The notes beneath the pieces were generated by a model. The model saw only the letters and a program-made list of their open reading frames with translations, ran no database searches and was not told the origin of the DNA. A DNA stretch of 55,107 nt from Caldilineaceae bacterium. Its GTDB lineage: Bacteria > Chloroflexota > Anaerolineae > Caldilineales > Caldilineaceae. Of this stretch, positions 20,149 to 27,100 are shown in pieces. The DNA lies in assembly GCA_023384455.1 (NCBI GenBank), contig JAHDWH010000010.1:1-55107 (forward strand), given 5' to 3'. Made by a program: the position numbers and the translations under genes. The first letter of the stretch is position 1; each line of letters opens with the position of its first letter.

Positions 20149-20991
20149 TTAGATGCTGTCCGGATCAATGCCTGCCGCGCGCAATTTCGCCAGGAGTTCC
20201 TCCCGCTGGCGCTGGGCTTCGGCGGCGCGGCGGTTGGCCTCAGCGCTTTCCTGCTGGGCCGCTGTCACCTGCTGACGAGCCGCTGTCACCTGCTGACGAG
20301 CCGCTGTCACCTGTTGACGAGCCGCTGCCTGGGCTTCGACACTCGTCGGGATGAGACGCCCCTCTTTGTCCACCCAGCGCAGCCACTGCTGGGGCGGCCA
20401 CTCCTCCCACGGGCCAATCCAGAGGGTAACGCCCAGATCGACTTCGGGAAACCAGCGCTCGGAAGTCTCCCGGAAGCTGTTGCCGTGGCGGGTAAAGATG
20501 CGCAGATATTCCCTGCCCAACGCCTGCATCGGATCAAAAACGATGTAATAGCCCACCCCAGCCCGGGCGTAGTCCAGCAGTTTGTCGCCCAGTTCGCCCC
20601 CCTTGCGGTTGGAGACGATCTCCACCACCAAATCCGGCGGCTTGCCATATTCCCACACAAAGTAGGAGCGATTCTCTTTGGGATAAGAATGGGTTTCGGG
20701 GTCGATGGGTTTGGCGGGCGGGGTGACGCCGAGACTGAGCAGAAAATCTGGCACCAGTGCGGGCGTGTGCAGGGCATAATAAAGCGCGACATTTGCCATT
20801 GACACAAAGGGGCGGCCGTCGCTAGGGCCGGTCCATCCGCTGTAGAGCGTGCTGGCGAGCAGCCGCATCTGTTTCTCGGAAAAGATATTGTCCACAGGCG
20901 TATCGTCCTCCGTCACCAGATGGGAGATGTCTGGCCGGGGAATTTCATAAACCTCCGGCTCCCCTATAAATGTGATTATCTCCTGGCTCAT
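20149..20991 (-). CDS. Uma2-family (DUF820) nuclease-fold protein with coiled-coil tail
   Basis: A 280-residue protein with the PD-(D/E)XK-type core typical of the Uma2 family: PDLVVEIVSNRKGGELGDKL and DYARAGVGYYIVFDP at about residues 118-155. The family is expanded in cyanobacteria and Chloroflexota and its biological role is unknown. Residues from about 225 onward are Ala/Gln/Arg/Glu-rich and should form a coiled coil, including three copies of AARQQVT encoded by 21-base tandem repeats. The start at 20991 is chosen because GAGG stands eight bases before it and a strong promoter is at 21059-21087. Confidence 0.8.
   Translation of the reverse strand: MSQEIITFIGEPEVYEIPRPDISHLVTEDDTPVDNIFSEKQMRLLASTLYSGWTGPSDGRPFVSMANVALYYALHTPALVPDFLLSLGVTPPAKPIDPETHSYPKENRSYFVWEYGKPPDLVVEIVSNRKGGELGDKLLDYARAGVGYYIVFDPMQALGREYLRIFTRHGNSFRETSERWFPEVDLGVTLWIGPWEEWPPQQWLRWVDKEGRLIPTSVEAQAAARQQVTAARQQVTAARQQVTAAQQESAEANRRAAEAQRQREELLAKLRAAGIDPDSI
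20258..20320. repeat. Three 21-base tandem repeats in the Uma2-like gene
   Basis: Three consecutive units starting at 20258, 20279 and 20300 differ at one base. They encode a seven-residue coiled-coil heptad. Slippage here would change the length of the coil by whole heptads without a frameshift. Confidence 0.85.
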
Positions 20992-21058
20992 AACGTCAAC
21001 CTCGTCTATTGCAATACGCCCGCAATTGGGCGTCTGGTATGCGTGTGGCTCTGCACTC

Positions 21059-21087
21059 AGTATAGAATTGGGTTGGCGGATTGTCAA
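21059..21087 (-). promoter_or_regulatory. Promoter of the Uma2-like gene
   Basis: On the minus strand, TTGACA (21087-21082) and TATACT (21064-21059) are separated by exactly 17 bases. Transcription would start near 21052, giving a leader of about 60 bases. Confidence 0.75.
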
Positions 21088-21207
21088 CACGACCAGAAGC
21101 GGTATTTGCAGGAGCGTCCAGCGTGCGGGAAGCACTGTGTCTGCTATTTGATTCGGCGGGTGTCTCTCGCTCCTATTTCTTGGGCGCAACTCGCTGTCAT
21201 ATATTTC

Positions 21208-21236
21208 TTAACTTTGTACGAATTATATGCTATACT
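21208..21236 (+). promoter_or_regulatory. Promoter of the TPR-Hsp70 operon
   Basis: TTAACT (21208-21213) and TATACT (21231-21236) are separated by 17 bases. TG at 21228-21229 makes an extended -10. Transcription would start near 21243, about 43 bases before the TPR gene. It is divergent from the Uma2 promoter in an AT-richer 294-base gap that holds no other gene. No CIRCE element or heat-shock box is visible. Confidence 0.6.
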
Positions 21237-21285
21237 ATCAATAGTTTGTCCAGTTTGTGTAGATTGCATCTATTGGGTGGGGGTC

Positions 21286-23553
21286 ATGGCAAGCAAGAAA
21301 AATAAACGACGCAATCGTTCCAGCCGGGCGCGTCCGGTCAGCAAACCAATTCTCAGTTATGATACCTCTCTGGAACGGGCCCAGCGTGCGTTGGAGCAGA
21401 ATCAGGCCGATTCTGCCCTCTATTACGCCCAGAAGGCCGGGGAATTTGTCAACACTGAGCGCAACCCCCAGGCTGGCGCAACTCTCCGCCAATTCCAGGC
21501 CGAGGCCCATTTTCGTCTGGCGGCGAATTCCCTCCTGGCACAAGAACAGGAAACCCATCTCAACGCCGCGCTGGAACTGTATCCCAACGAAGCCCGCTTC
21601 CATTTTCACAGGGCCATTGCCCTCGTTCGCCAGTCCCGCCTGGAGGATGCCGGGGCCGCATTGCACAAGGCCAGCGGACATCCCGGCGTGGCCTTTGTGG
21701 GCGCACTGCTGGGTATTGCTACCAGCCAGCCCTGGGAAGAGAAGGGACTCACCCCGGACGAAGCCAATACCCTGCGTCTGGTGCAGGCCGTCCACGAGGA
21801 CAAACCGACAGACTTCCTCCACCAACTGGCCCAACAGCCCCTCCTCGTCTCCAACGAAATTTGGCAACTGCTGCTCGATCTGCGTTCTGCTTCCAATTCG
21901 GTAGCACCAGAACTTCTGCAAGTGTTGGCCGAGCCGCTTGCCAGCCGTCCAGCCCAGGGCATTCTTCACTACTACGCGGGGGTGGCCGCGCTGGGCCAGG
22001 GACGCAGAAACGAGGTAGGGGAAGCGTGGAGTGTCAGCGTAGCCAGCGGCTGGAGCGCCCCGTGGCTTACAGAGAACAACGAATATCTGGGGCGGGAAGA
22101 AGTGATCGCTCTGGCCCAGGAGGAGAAGTGGGCGGAGATTGTCTCTATCGCCGAGGAGTTACCTGGCTCTGTCAGCGACCGCATCCTCTCCGAAACCATC
22201 GGTACAGCCTATTTTACCCTGGGTTATCAGACTGCCGATGCCGCCGATTGGCCGAAGGCCGCCGGCTATCTGCGCGCCGCAAGCAAATTTGTGGGCGGGC
22301 GCAGTCTCTCTCAAAACCTGGCGCTCTGTGAGGAAGCACTGGAAAACTGGAACGCAGCCGGGGACGCCTGGCGCGAGATGGCCCGCCGCCGCCCCCGCTC
22401 GGAAAACCACCCGGACTATATGACCGATGCTCAGGTGGCCGCGCTCTGGGTACACGCGGCCGAATGTTACGATCACAGCCAATACGTCAACGAGGAAGTG
22501 GTCAACTGTCTGCGCACGGCTGTCAAATATACCGAGAACGATGTGGAAGTACGCACAAAGCTGGTGGATGCGCTGTTGCAGGCAGACAAGGACGAGGCGG
22601 CGGAGAACGAACTGGCGCGCATCCTGGAGATCGACGAAAACCACATCCCCACCCTTCTGCGTCTGGCCCACATCCAGACCGACAAATGGGACGGGGACCC
22701 CGTGCCCTTCTTCAAAAAAGTGCTTGCCAGCGAGCCAAACAATCAAGAGGCCCGGGATGGGTTGGCCGACTATTACATAGAGCAGGTCGTCCCGGAGCAC
22801 GCGCCTCCCGGCATCTTTGGTCGTCTGCTGGGCAGGGGCGCAAACAACCCAATCAAATCGTTGCAGGATGCGCTGCAAGACCTGCCCGGCCACCCCCGGA
22901 TTCTGCTGGTGTTGGGTATGGAATATCGGAAGGCGGGCAAAAAGAAAGAGGCCAGCGCTGCCCTGCAAGAGGCATATCGGGCCGATCCGACCCAATTGTC
23001 CGTCGTCGGGATCGCGATGCACGAACTTCTGCATCTGAAGGAAGCGACTGTTGTAGAAAATATCGTCGCAGAGGTGCGTCAGATGCCCAGTCTGCTGATG
23101 CGTTTCTGGATCGACCAGGGCGAGCAAGTGTTGGCCTGTAAATTAGAGGAAAGCTGGGCCATACGTTTCTTTGACGAAGCGCTGTTGCTGGCCGACAAAA
23201 AACGGGGCAGCGACAGCCGCGCCGCCGCGCTGGTGCAGATTATCGACGTCACCCTTGAGAAAGACGCCAGAGCCTTGACAGAAGTCTATTTGGATCGGGT
23301 GCGCTCCGAAATGCCAGTGAGCGGGATTCTGGAATATGCCGAAGCGCGCATTCTTTTTGACGAGGCCAAGGATACAAAAAAGGCCCGGCGTCTTCTGCGC
23401 AAGGCCAAACGTATGGCCCAAAAAATGGATGACCCCGCGCTGGTCAGCGAGATGGACGCTCTCGAAGTGCTCTTTTCCGGGCGACACAACCCCTTTTTAG
23501 ACATTTTGCGTAATTTAGATTTGGACGACGACGATGCCTTTGACTTCTTCTAA
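21286..23553 (+). CDS. TPR-repeat protein of an unusual Hsp70 operon
   Basis: A 755-residue, probably cytoplasmic protein made largely of paired helices of TPR type. Examples are DTSLERAQRALEQNQADSAL near residue 26 and a run of repeats from about residue 380 (AVKYTENDVEVRTKLVDALL, HPRILLVLGMEYRKAGKKKE). The first 20 residues are strongly basic (KKNKRRNRSSRAR) and the last ten acidic (DLDDDDAFDFF). No enzyme motif is seen. The ATG at 21286 follows a G-rich stretch; longer frames upstream would cross the promoter. The 3' end overlaps the J-like gene by 20 bases. The arrangement suggests a scaffold or substrate adaptor for the Hsp70 encoded downstream. Confidence 0.75.
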   Translation: MASKKNKRRNRSSRARPVSKPILSYDTSLERAQRALEQNQADSALYYAQKAGEFVNTERNPQAGATLRQFQAEAHFRLAANSLLAQEQETHLNAALELYPNEARFHFHRAIALVRQSRLEDAGAALHKASGHPGVAFVGALLGIATSQPWEEKGLTPDEANTLRLVQAVHEDKPTDFLHQLAQQPLLVSNEIWQLLLDLRSASNSVAPELLQVLAEPLASRPAQGILHYYAGVAALGQGRRNEVGEAWSVSVASGWSAPWLTENNEYLGREEVIALAQEEKWAEIVSIAEELPGSVSDRILSETIGTAYFTLGYQTADAADWPKAAGYLRAASKFVGGRSLSQNLALCEEALENWNAAGDAWREMARRRPRSENHPDYMTDAQVAALWVHAAECYDHSQYVNEEVVNCLRTAVKYTENDVEVRTKLVDALLQADKDEAAENELARILEIDENHIPTLLRLAHIQTDKWDGDPVPFFKKVLASEPNNQEARDGLADYYIEQVVPEHAPPGIFGRLLGRGANNPIKSLQDALQDLPGHPRILLVLGMEYRKAGKKKEASAALQEAYRADPTQLSVVGIAMHELLHLKEATVVENIVAEVRQMPSLLMRFWIDQGEQVLACKLEESWAIRFFDEALLLADKKRGSDSRAAALVQIIDVTLEKDARALTEVYLDRVRSEMPVSGILEYAEARILFDEAKDTKKARRLLRKAKRMAQKMDDPALVSEMDALEVLFSGRHNPFLDILRNLDLDDDDAFDFF

Positions 23554-23899
23554 GCCGGGCCAGGACCCCTACGCTGTTCTGCAAATCGACCGCCGCGCCG
23601 ACGAGAACGCCATCAAGCGGGCCTATTTTCGGTTGGTGCGTCAATACCCGCCCGAACAGGCGCCGGAAAAGTTCCAGGAAGTGCGAGTGGCCTACGATCT
23701 GTTGCGCGTGGCCGAAAGCCGGGCAATGGTCGATCTCTTCCTGTTGCAGCCGCCGCCCAGCCTGCCCAACCGCCGCCGCCCCACCTACGATCTGTCGGTG
23801 CATACCGCTGATCTGGGCGCATTGGCCCTGGAATTGGGGCTGGCCCGCTATGCACCCGCCAACGATTTCCGCGTCCCACCCCTGCCTGCCAAAGGGTAG
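23534..23899 (+). CDS. J-domain-like protein lacking the HPD motif
   Basis: A 121-residue protein whose residues 11-60 align by eye with a J domain: DPYAVLQIDRRADENAIKRA, YFRLVRQYPPEQAPEKFQEV and RVAYDLL. The invariant HPD tripeptide that stimulates Hsp70 ATPase is replaced by Tyr38-Pro39-Pro40. A Pro-rich linker and a short C-terminal segment follow. No zinc-finger or client-binding domain is present. It starts inside the TPR gene and ends three bases before the GrpE-like gene, so all are tightly co-translated. It may dock on the neighbouring Hsp70 without activating it, or use an altered contact. Confidence 0.75.
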   Translation: MPLTSSKPGQDPYAVLQIDRRADENAIKRAYFRLVRQYPPEQAPEKFQEVRVAYDLLRVAESRAMVDLFLLQPPPSLPNRRRPTYDLSVHTADLGALALELGLARYAPANDFRVPPLPAKG

Positions 23900-23902
23900 C
23901 CC

Positions 23903-24922
23903 ATGCCCATAGCCGATACCGTCACCGATTGGGACGACAGACTGACTGAACCGAACCACCGCGCCGACGAACCCATCCCCTATGCGGACGACGATCCGCG
24001 GGATGGGGAGTTCCAAAGCCAGGGCCATCTCTACTACCTGATGAGTCAGAACGAGATGCTACAGGCGCAGGTGGCCCAGCTGCTGGCAGAAGCCCAGGAA
24101 CAGAGTACACAGGTGGCAGCGTTGACCCGCCACTTTACCGGGGGCGCGGCCAGCGACGCCCGCCACGCCGAGCGGACCGAACTCGTCACCCGGCTGGAAA
24201 CGCTGCAGGAGCAGCTGGACGAACTGAACAAAACGGTGACAAAACTGAGCCGTTCCCAGTTCAAATCCAACACCCTGACCGAAAGCCGGGAGCAACAGGT
24301 CAACGACTCCCTCTCCACATTGCAGGAGATCGCCACCCGCCGGGACGAGATCGCCGCTGACCGGGAGATGGCCCAGCAGCGCCGTCTGGCCCAACTGCGC
24401 AGCGACGCCCGGGGCGCGCTGGCCGCGGATCTGCTGCCCGGTCTGGATGGGCTGGAGCTGGCCCTGGAACACGGCCCCCAGATTTTGGCCGAGCAGCGCC
24501 GCCGGGAAGAGGCCGTCCGGGCCGAACAGACGCGCCGTCAGCAGACACCCCCACCCAGCGTCTGGTCCAATCTGCGCCGGGTCTTTGGCGAGGCAGAACG
24601 GGAGACAACGCCGCCGGCCCTGCCGGCTGTGGTCGGGGAGACCTCCGAGGCGCTGGGTGGCTGGTTGCAGGGGTTGGAACTGGTGCGGGAGCGTTTTCTC
24701 GCTCTCCTGGCCAAAGAGTCGATCCAGCCCATCGACGCCCTGGGCAGACCCTTCGATCCCCGGCTGCATGTGGCTGTGGGCGGGGAAGATCGCAGGGATG
24801 TGGCGGCCAATACGGTCGTGGCCGTCCTGCGCAAGGGCTATGTGCAGGGCGAGCGGGTGTTGCGCTACGCCGAGGTGCTGGTCTCCCGCGCACCGAAAAC
24901 AGCCACAGATGGACACGGATGA
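23903..24922 (+). CDS. GrpE-like nucleotide exchange factor with long coiled-coil extension
   Basis: A 339-residue protein, much longer than ordinary GrpE (about 170-220). Residues about 40-170 form long coiled coils rich in Gln, Glu and Leu. A central linker is Pro-rich, and residues about 250-330 resemble the GrpE core and beta domain (GLELVRERFLALLAKESIQP, then AVLRKGYVQGERVLRYAEV). The role would be ADP release from the Hsp70 downstream. AAGGG upstream of the ATG supports the start. The last few codons (TATDGHG) fall in a dispersed repeat, so the original C-terminus may have differed. Confidence 0.75.
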   Translation: MPIADTVTDWDDRLTEPNHRADEPIPYADDDPRDGEFQSQGHLYYLMSQNEMLQAQVAQLLAEAQEQSTQVAALTRHFTGGAASDARHAERTELVTRLETLQEQLDELNKTVTKLSRSQFKSNTLTESREQQVNDSLSTLQEIATRRDEIAADREMAQQRRLAQLRSDARGALAADLLPGLDGLELALEHGPQILAEQRRREEAVRAEQTRRQQTPPPSVWSNLRRVFGEAERETTPPALPAVVGETSEALGGWLQGLELVRERFLALLAKESIQPIDALGRPFDPRLHVAVGGEDRRDVAANTVVAVLRKGYVQGERVLRYAEVLVSRAPKTATDGHG

Positions 24923-24990
24923 ACGCGGATGGGGACGGATTTACACAGATAGAATCGATGCAGATCAATTGTTTCTGTGTGAATCTGCAT
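24905..24990. repeat. ACAGATGGACACGGATGA-type dispersed repeat at the end of the GrpE-like gene
   Basis: Variants of CACGGATGAACGCGGATG and its partner ACAGATAGAATCGATGCAG run across the GrpE-like stop codon into the gap before the Hsp70 gene. They belong to the family described at 19508-19600. Confidence 0.55.
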
Positions 24991-25049
24991 CCTTTCTTTG
25001 ACGAATTTGTAAGTTACGCTTGACACGACGATAGGACACAAAAGTAACA

Positions 25050-26804
25050 ATGAGCAACAAAGTTTTGGGTATCGACCTGGGCACAACCAATTCGGCGGTG
25101 GCAATTATCGAGGATGGCCAGCCCCACATTATCCCGGTGGGGGGCGAGCGGCTGCTGCCTTCGGTGGTGGGGCTGGACCCGGAGGGCGGGCTGCTGGTCG
25201 GTCGCCACGCCTACAACCAGTGGGGCGTATCCGCGGAGCGCACCGTGCGCTCTGTCAAACGGCTGATGGGCAGCGGCAAGAATGTAGAGATGGCGGGCAC
25301 AACCTACACCCCCCAGGAAATCTCCGCTTTTATCCTGCGCCGTCTCCGCGAGGCCGCCGCGGCCTATCTGGGCGAAGACGTGCAGCGGGCGGTGATTACT
25401 GTGCCCGCCTATTTCAACGAACCCCAGCGCCAGGCCACCATCGAAGCCGGCGAGATCGCCGGTTTGCAGGTGGAGCGCATTCTCAACGAGCCGACCGCGG
25501 CCGCCCTGGCCTATGGCTATGGCCGGGAGAGTGGCGGCCAGCCCCTGCGCGTGCTGGTCTATGACCTGGGCGGCGGCACTTTCGATGTCTCTATCATCGA
25601 GTTGGACGGGGAGATTGTGGATGTGATCGCCACCGCCGGCAACAATCATCTGGGCGGTGATGATTTCGATCAGCGGTTGGCCGACCTGCTGGCCGACGAA
25701 TTCGAGAGGGATCATAAAATTGACCTGCGCCAGAATCACCAGGCCTGGGCGCGCCTCTTCCGGGCCGCCGAAGAAGCCAAAATCGAGCTTTCTTCTGTGC
25801 CCTATGCCACCGTCAATCTGGAATATATCGCCAGCGACAAAAAAGGACGCCCCCTGCACATCCAGCGGGAGATTCAGCGGGAGGAGTTTGAGGGGCTGAT
25901 CAGCGACCTTTTGGACGGCACCCTGGACGCCATCGACCAGGCCCTGACCGACGCCAATCTGGAGGCGGGGGATTTGGACCGGGTGCTGCTGGTGGGCGGC
26001 TCTACGCGTATCCCCGCGGTCTGGTCGCTGATCACCGAGCATTTGGAGCGGGAACCCCACAGCGAAATCGACCCGGACGCGGCCGTGGCCCTGGGCGCGG
26101 CCGTGCAGGCGGGTATCGTGGGCGGGGAGGAGATCGACGCTATCCTGGTGGATGTGACCCCCTTCTCCCTGGGCATCGAGACGGCGACCTTTCGGGGCGG
26201 GCGTATCAAAGACGACCACTTTGTGCCCCTGATCCGACGCAATACGGCTGTGCCTGTGCAAAAGAGCGAGATGTTCAATACCATCTTTCCCGGGCAACAG
26301 GCGATCCACGTCAAAGTCTATCAGGGCGAAAGCAGTGTCGCTTCGCAAAATGTGCTGCTGGGCGATTTTATGTTCGACGAACTGAAACCCAACCGCAGCG
26401 ACGGTCTGACCGAAGTGACGGTCAACTTTCAACTGGACATCAACGGCATTCTGAATGTGACAGTCATCGACCGGGCCGGGCGCAAACAGGTCTCCGAGCA
26501 GATGAAGGCCAGCCGCCAGCGGCTCAGCCCGGAGGATATCGCCCAGAGTCAGGCTAAGCTTTCCCTGACCTATGCCGACGCCGACGAGACGGACGAGGAC
26601 GAAGTGGTGTTCGACCCCGGCGTCCACGCCCTGCTGGAACGGGCCGCCAAAGTCCTGGCCGACCCGGATGTGGACCCGGAGCTGGCCGGTGACATCAGCG
26701 ATGTGATGATTGCCATCCGGGAGGCTGCCCAGGAGGGGGACGACGAGGCGGTGGAAGAACGCTGCGATGAACTGATCGACCTGCTCTTCGAGGCAGAGGA
26801 ATAA
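25050..26804 (+). CDS. Hsp70 (DnaK-like) chaperone, short lid form
   Basis: An ATP-driven chaperone of 584 residues, shorter than typical DnaK (about 610-640). The ATPase domain is complete: [13 protein letters not shown] at the N-terminus, [33 protein letters not shown] and [13 protein letters not shown]. The linker reads [15 protein letters not shown]. The beta-sandwich substrate domain is recognisable ([15 protein letters not shown], then [18 protein letters not shown]). The helical lid is short and very acidic and ends LLFEAEE. It is encoded with TPR, J-like and GrpE-like proteins, without hrcA. It is probably a specialised paralogue, not the housekeeping DnaK; this is inference. Confidence 0.92.
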   Translation: MSNKVLGIDLGTTNSAVAIIEDGQPHIIPVGGERLLPSVVGLDPEGGLLVGRHAYNQWGVSAERTVRSVKRLMGSGKNVEMAGTTYTPQEISAFILRRLREAAAAYLGEDVQRAVITVPAYFNEPQRQATIEAGEIAGLQVERILNEPTAAALAYGYGRESGGQPLRVLVYDLGGGTFDVSIIELDGEIVDVIATAGNNHLGGDDFDQRLADLLADEFERDHKIDLRQNHQAWARLFRAAEEAKIELSSVPYATVNLEYIASDKKGRPLHIQREIQREEFEGLISDLLDGTLDAIDQALTDANLEAGDLDRVLLVGGSTRIPAVWSLITEHLEREPHSEIDPDAAVALGAAVQAGIVGGEEIDAILVDVTPFSLGIETATFRGGRIKDDHFVPLIRRNTAVPVQKSEMFNTIFPGQQAIHVKVYQGESSVASQNVLLGDFMFDELKPNRSDGLTEVTVNFQLDINGILNVTVIDRAGRKQVSEQMKASRQRLSPEDIAQSQAKLSLTYADADETDEDEVVFDPGVHALLERAAKVLADPDVDPELAGDISDVMIAIREAAQEGDDEAVEERCDELIDLLFEAEE

Positions 26805-26810
26805 TAGCCT

Positions 26811-26967
26811 GTAACGCAAGCTGTTAGGACTCGTCAAGAAATAAGTTCCATCCGGTGCGTCGCACTGTCCACGAAATGACTCTAGTCCGCAACCTCATCT
26901 GGACAGTGCGGCGCACCAAAACGGGAAGTTATTCTTTGACAAGCCCTTAGCTTGCGACTTACGTTGT
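26811..26967. mobile_element. MITE-like element with nested inverted repeats, copy 1
   Basis: Imperfect terminal arms at 26824-26849 and 26924-26949 (TTAGGACTCGTCAAG and its partner) enclose a second palindrome, CCGGTGCGTCGCACTGTCC with GGACAGTGCGGCGCACC. A flanking GCAAGCT/AGCTTGC pair extends the symmetry. A near-identical core lies at 53261-53363. No transposase is encoded, so it would depend on one supplied elsewhere. Confidence 0.75.
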
Positions 26968-27030
26968 ATACACGGATAAAAGGGAACACGGATTCAATCC
27001 GTGTTCCCTTTTATCCGTGTATACTTTTTT
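26966..27030 (+). terminator. 59-base perfect palindrome with T tract after the Hsp70 operon
   Basis: Arms of 29 bases at 26966-26994 and 26996-27024 are perfectly complementary around one base, followed by six T at 27025-27030. It is placed to end the TPR-Hsp70 transcript. The arm contains the AATCCGTGT motif of the dispersed repeat family, so the terminator may derive from a repeat. Confidence 0.7.
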
Positions 27031-27100
27031 AGGGATGTCAGCCGATTCGCCGTATTTTGCGCGCGTCTCTCTGCGACCTGTCAGTTCCCACGTACACGCA

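Noticed and set aside
19750-20168. Two overlapping minus-strand frames of about 100 codons
   Set aside because: They are Cys- and Leu-rich with no motif or start signal and lie in a repeat-rich gap. They may include gene debris but cannot be called genes.
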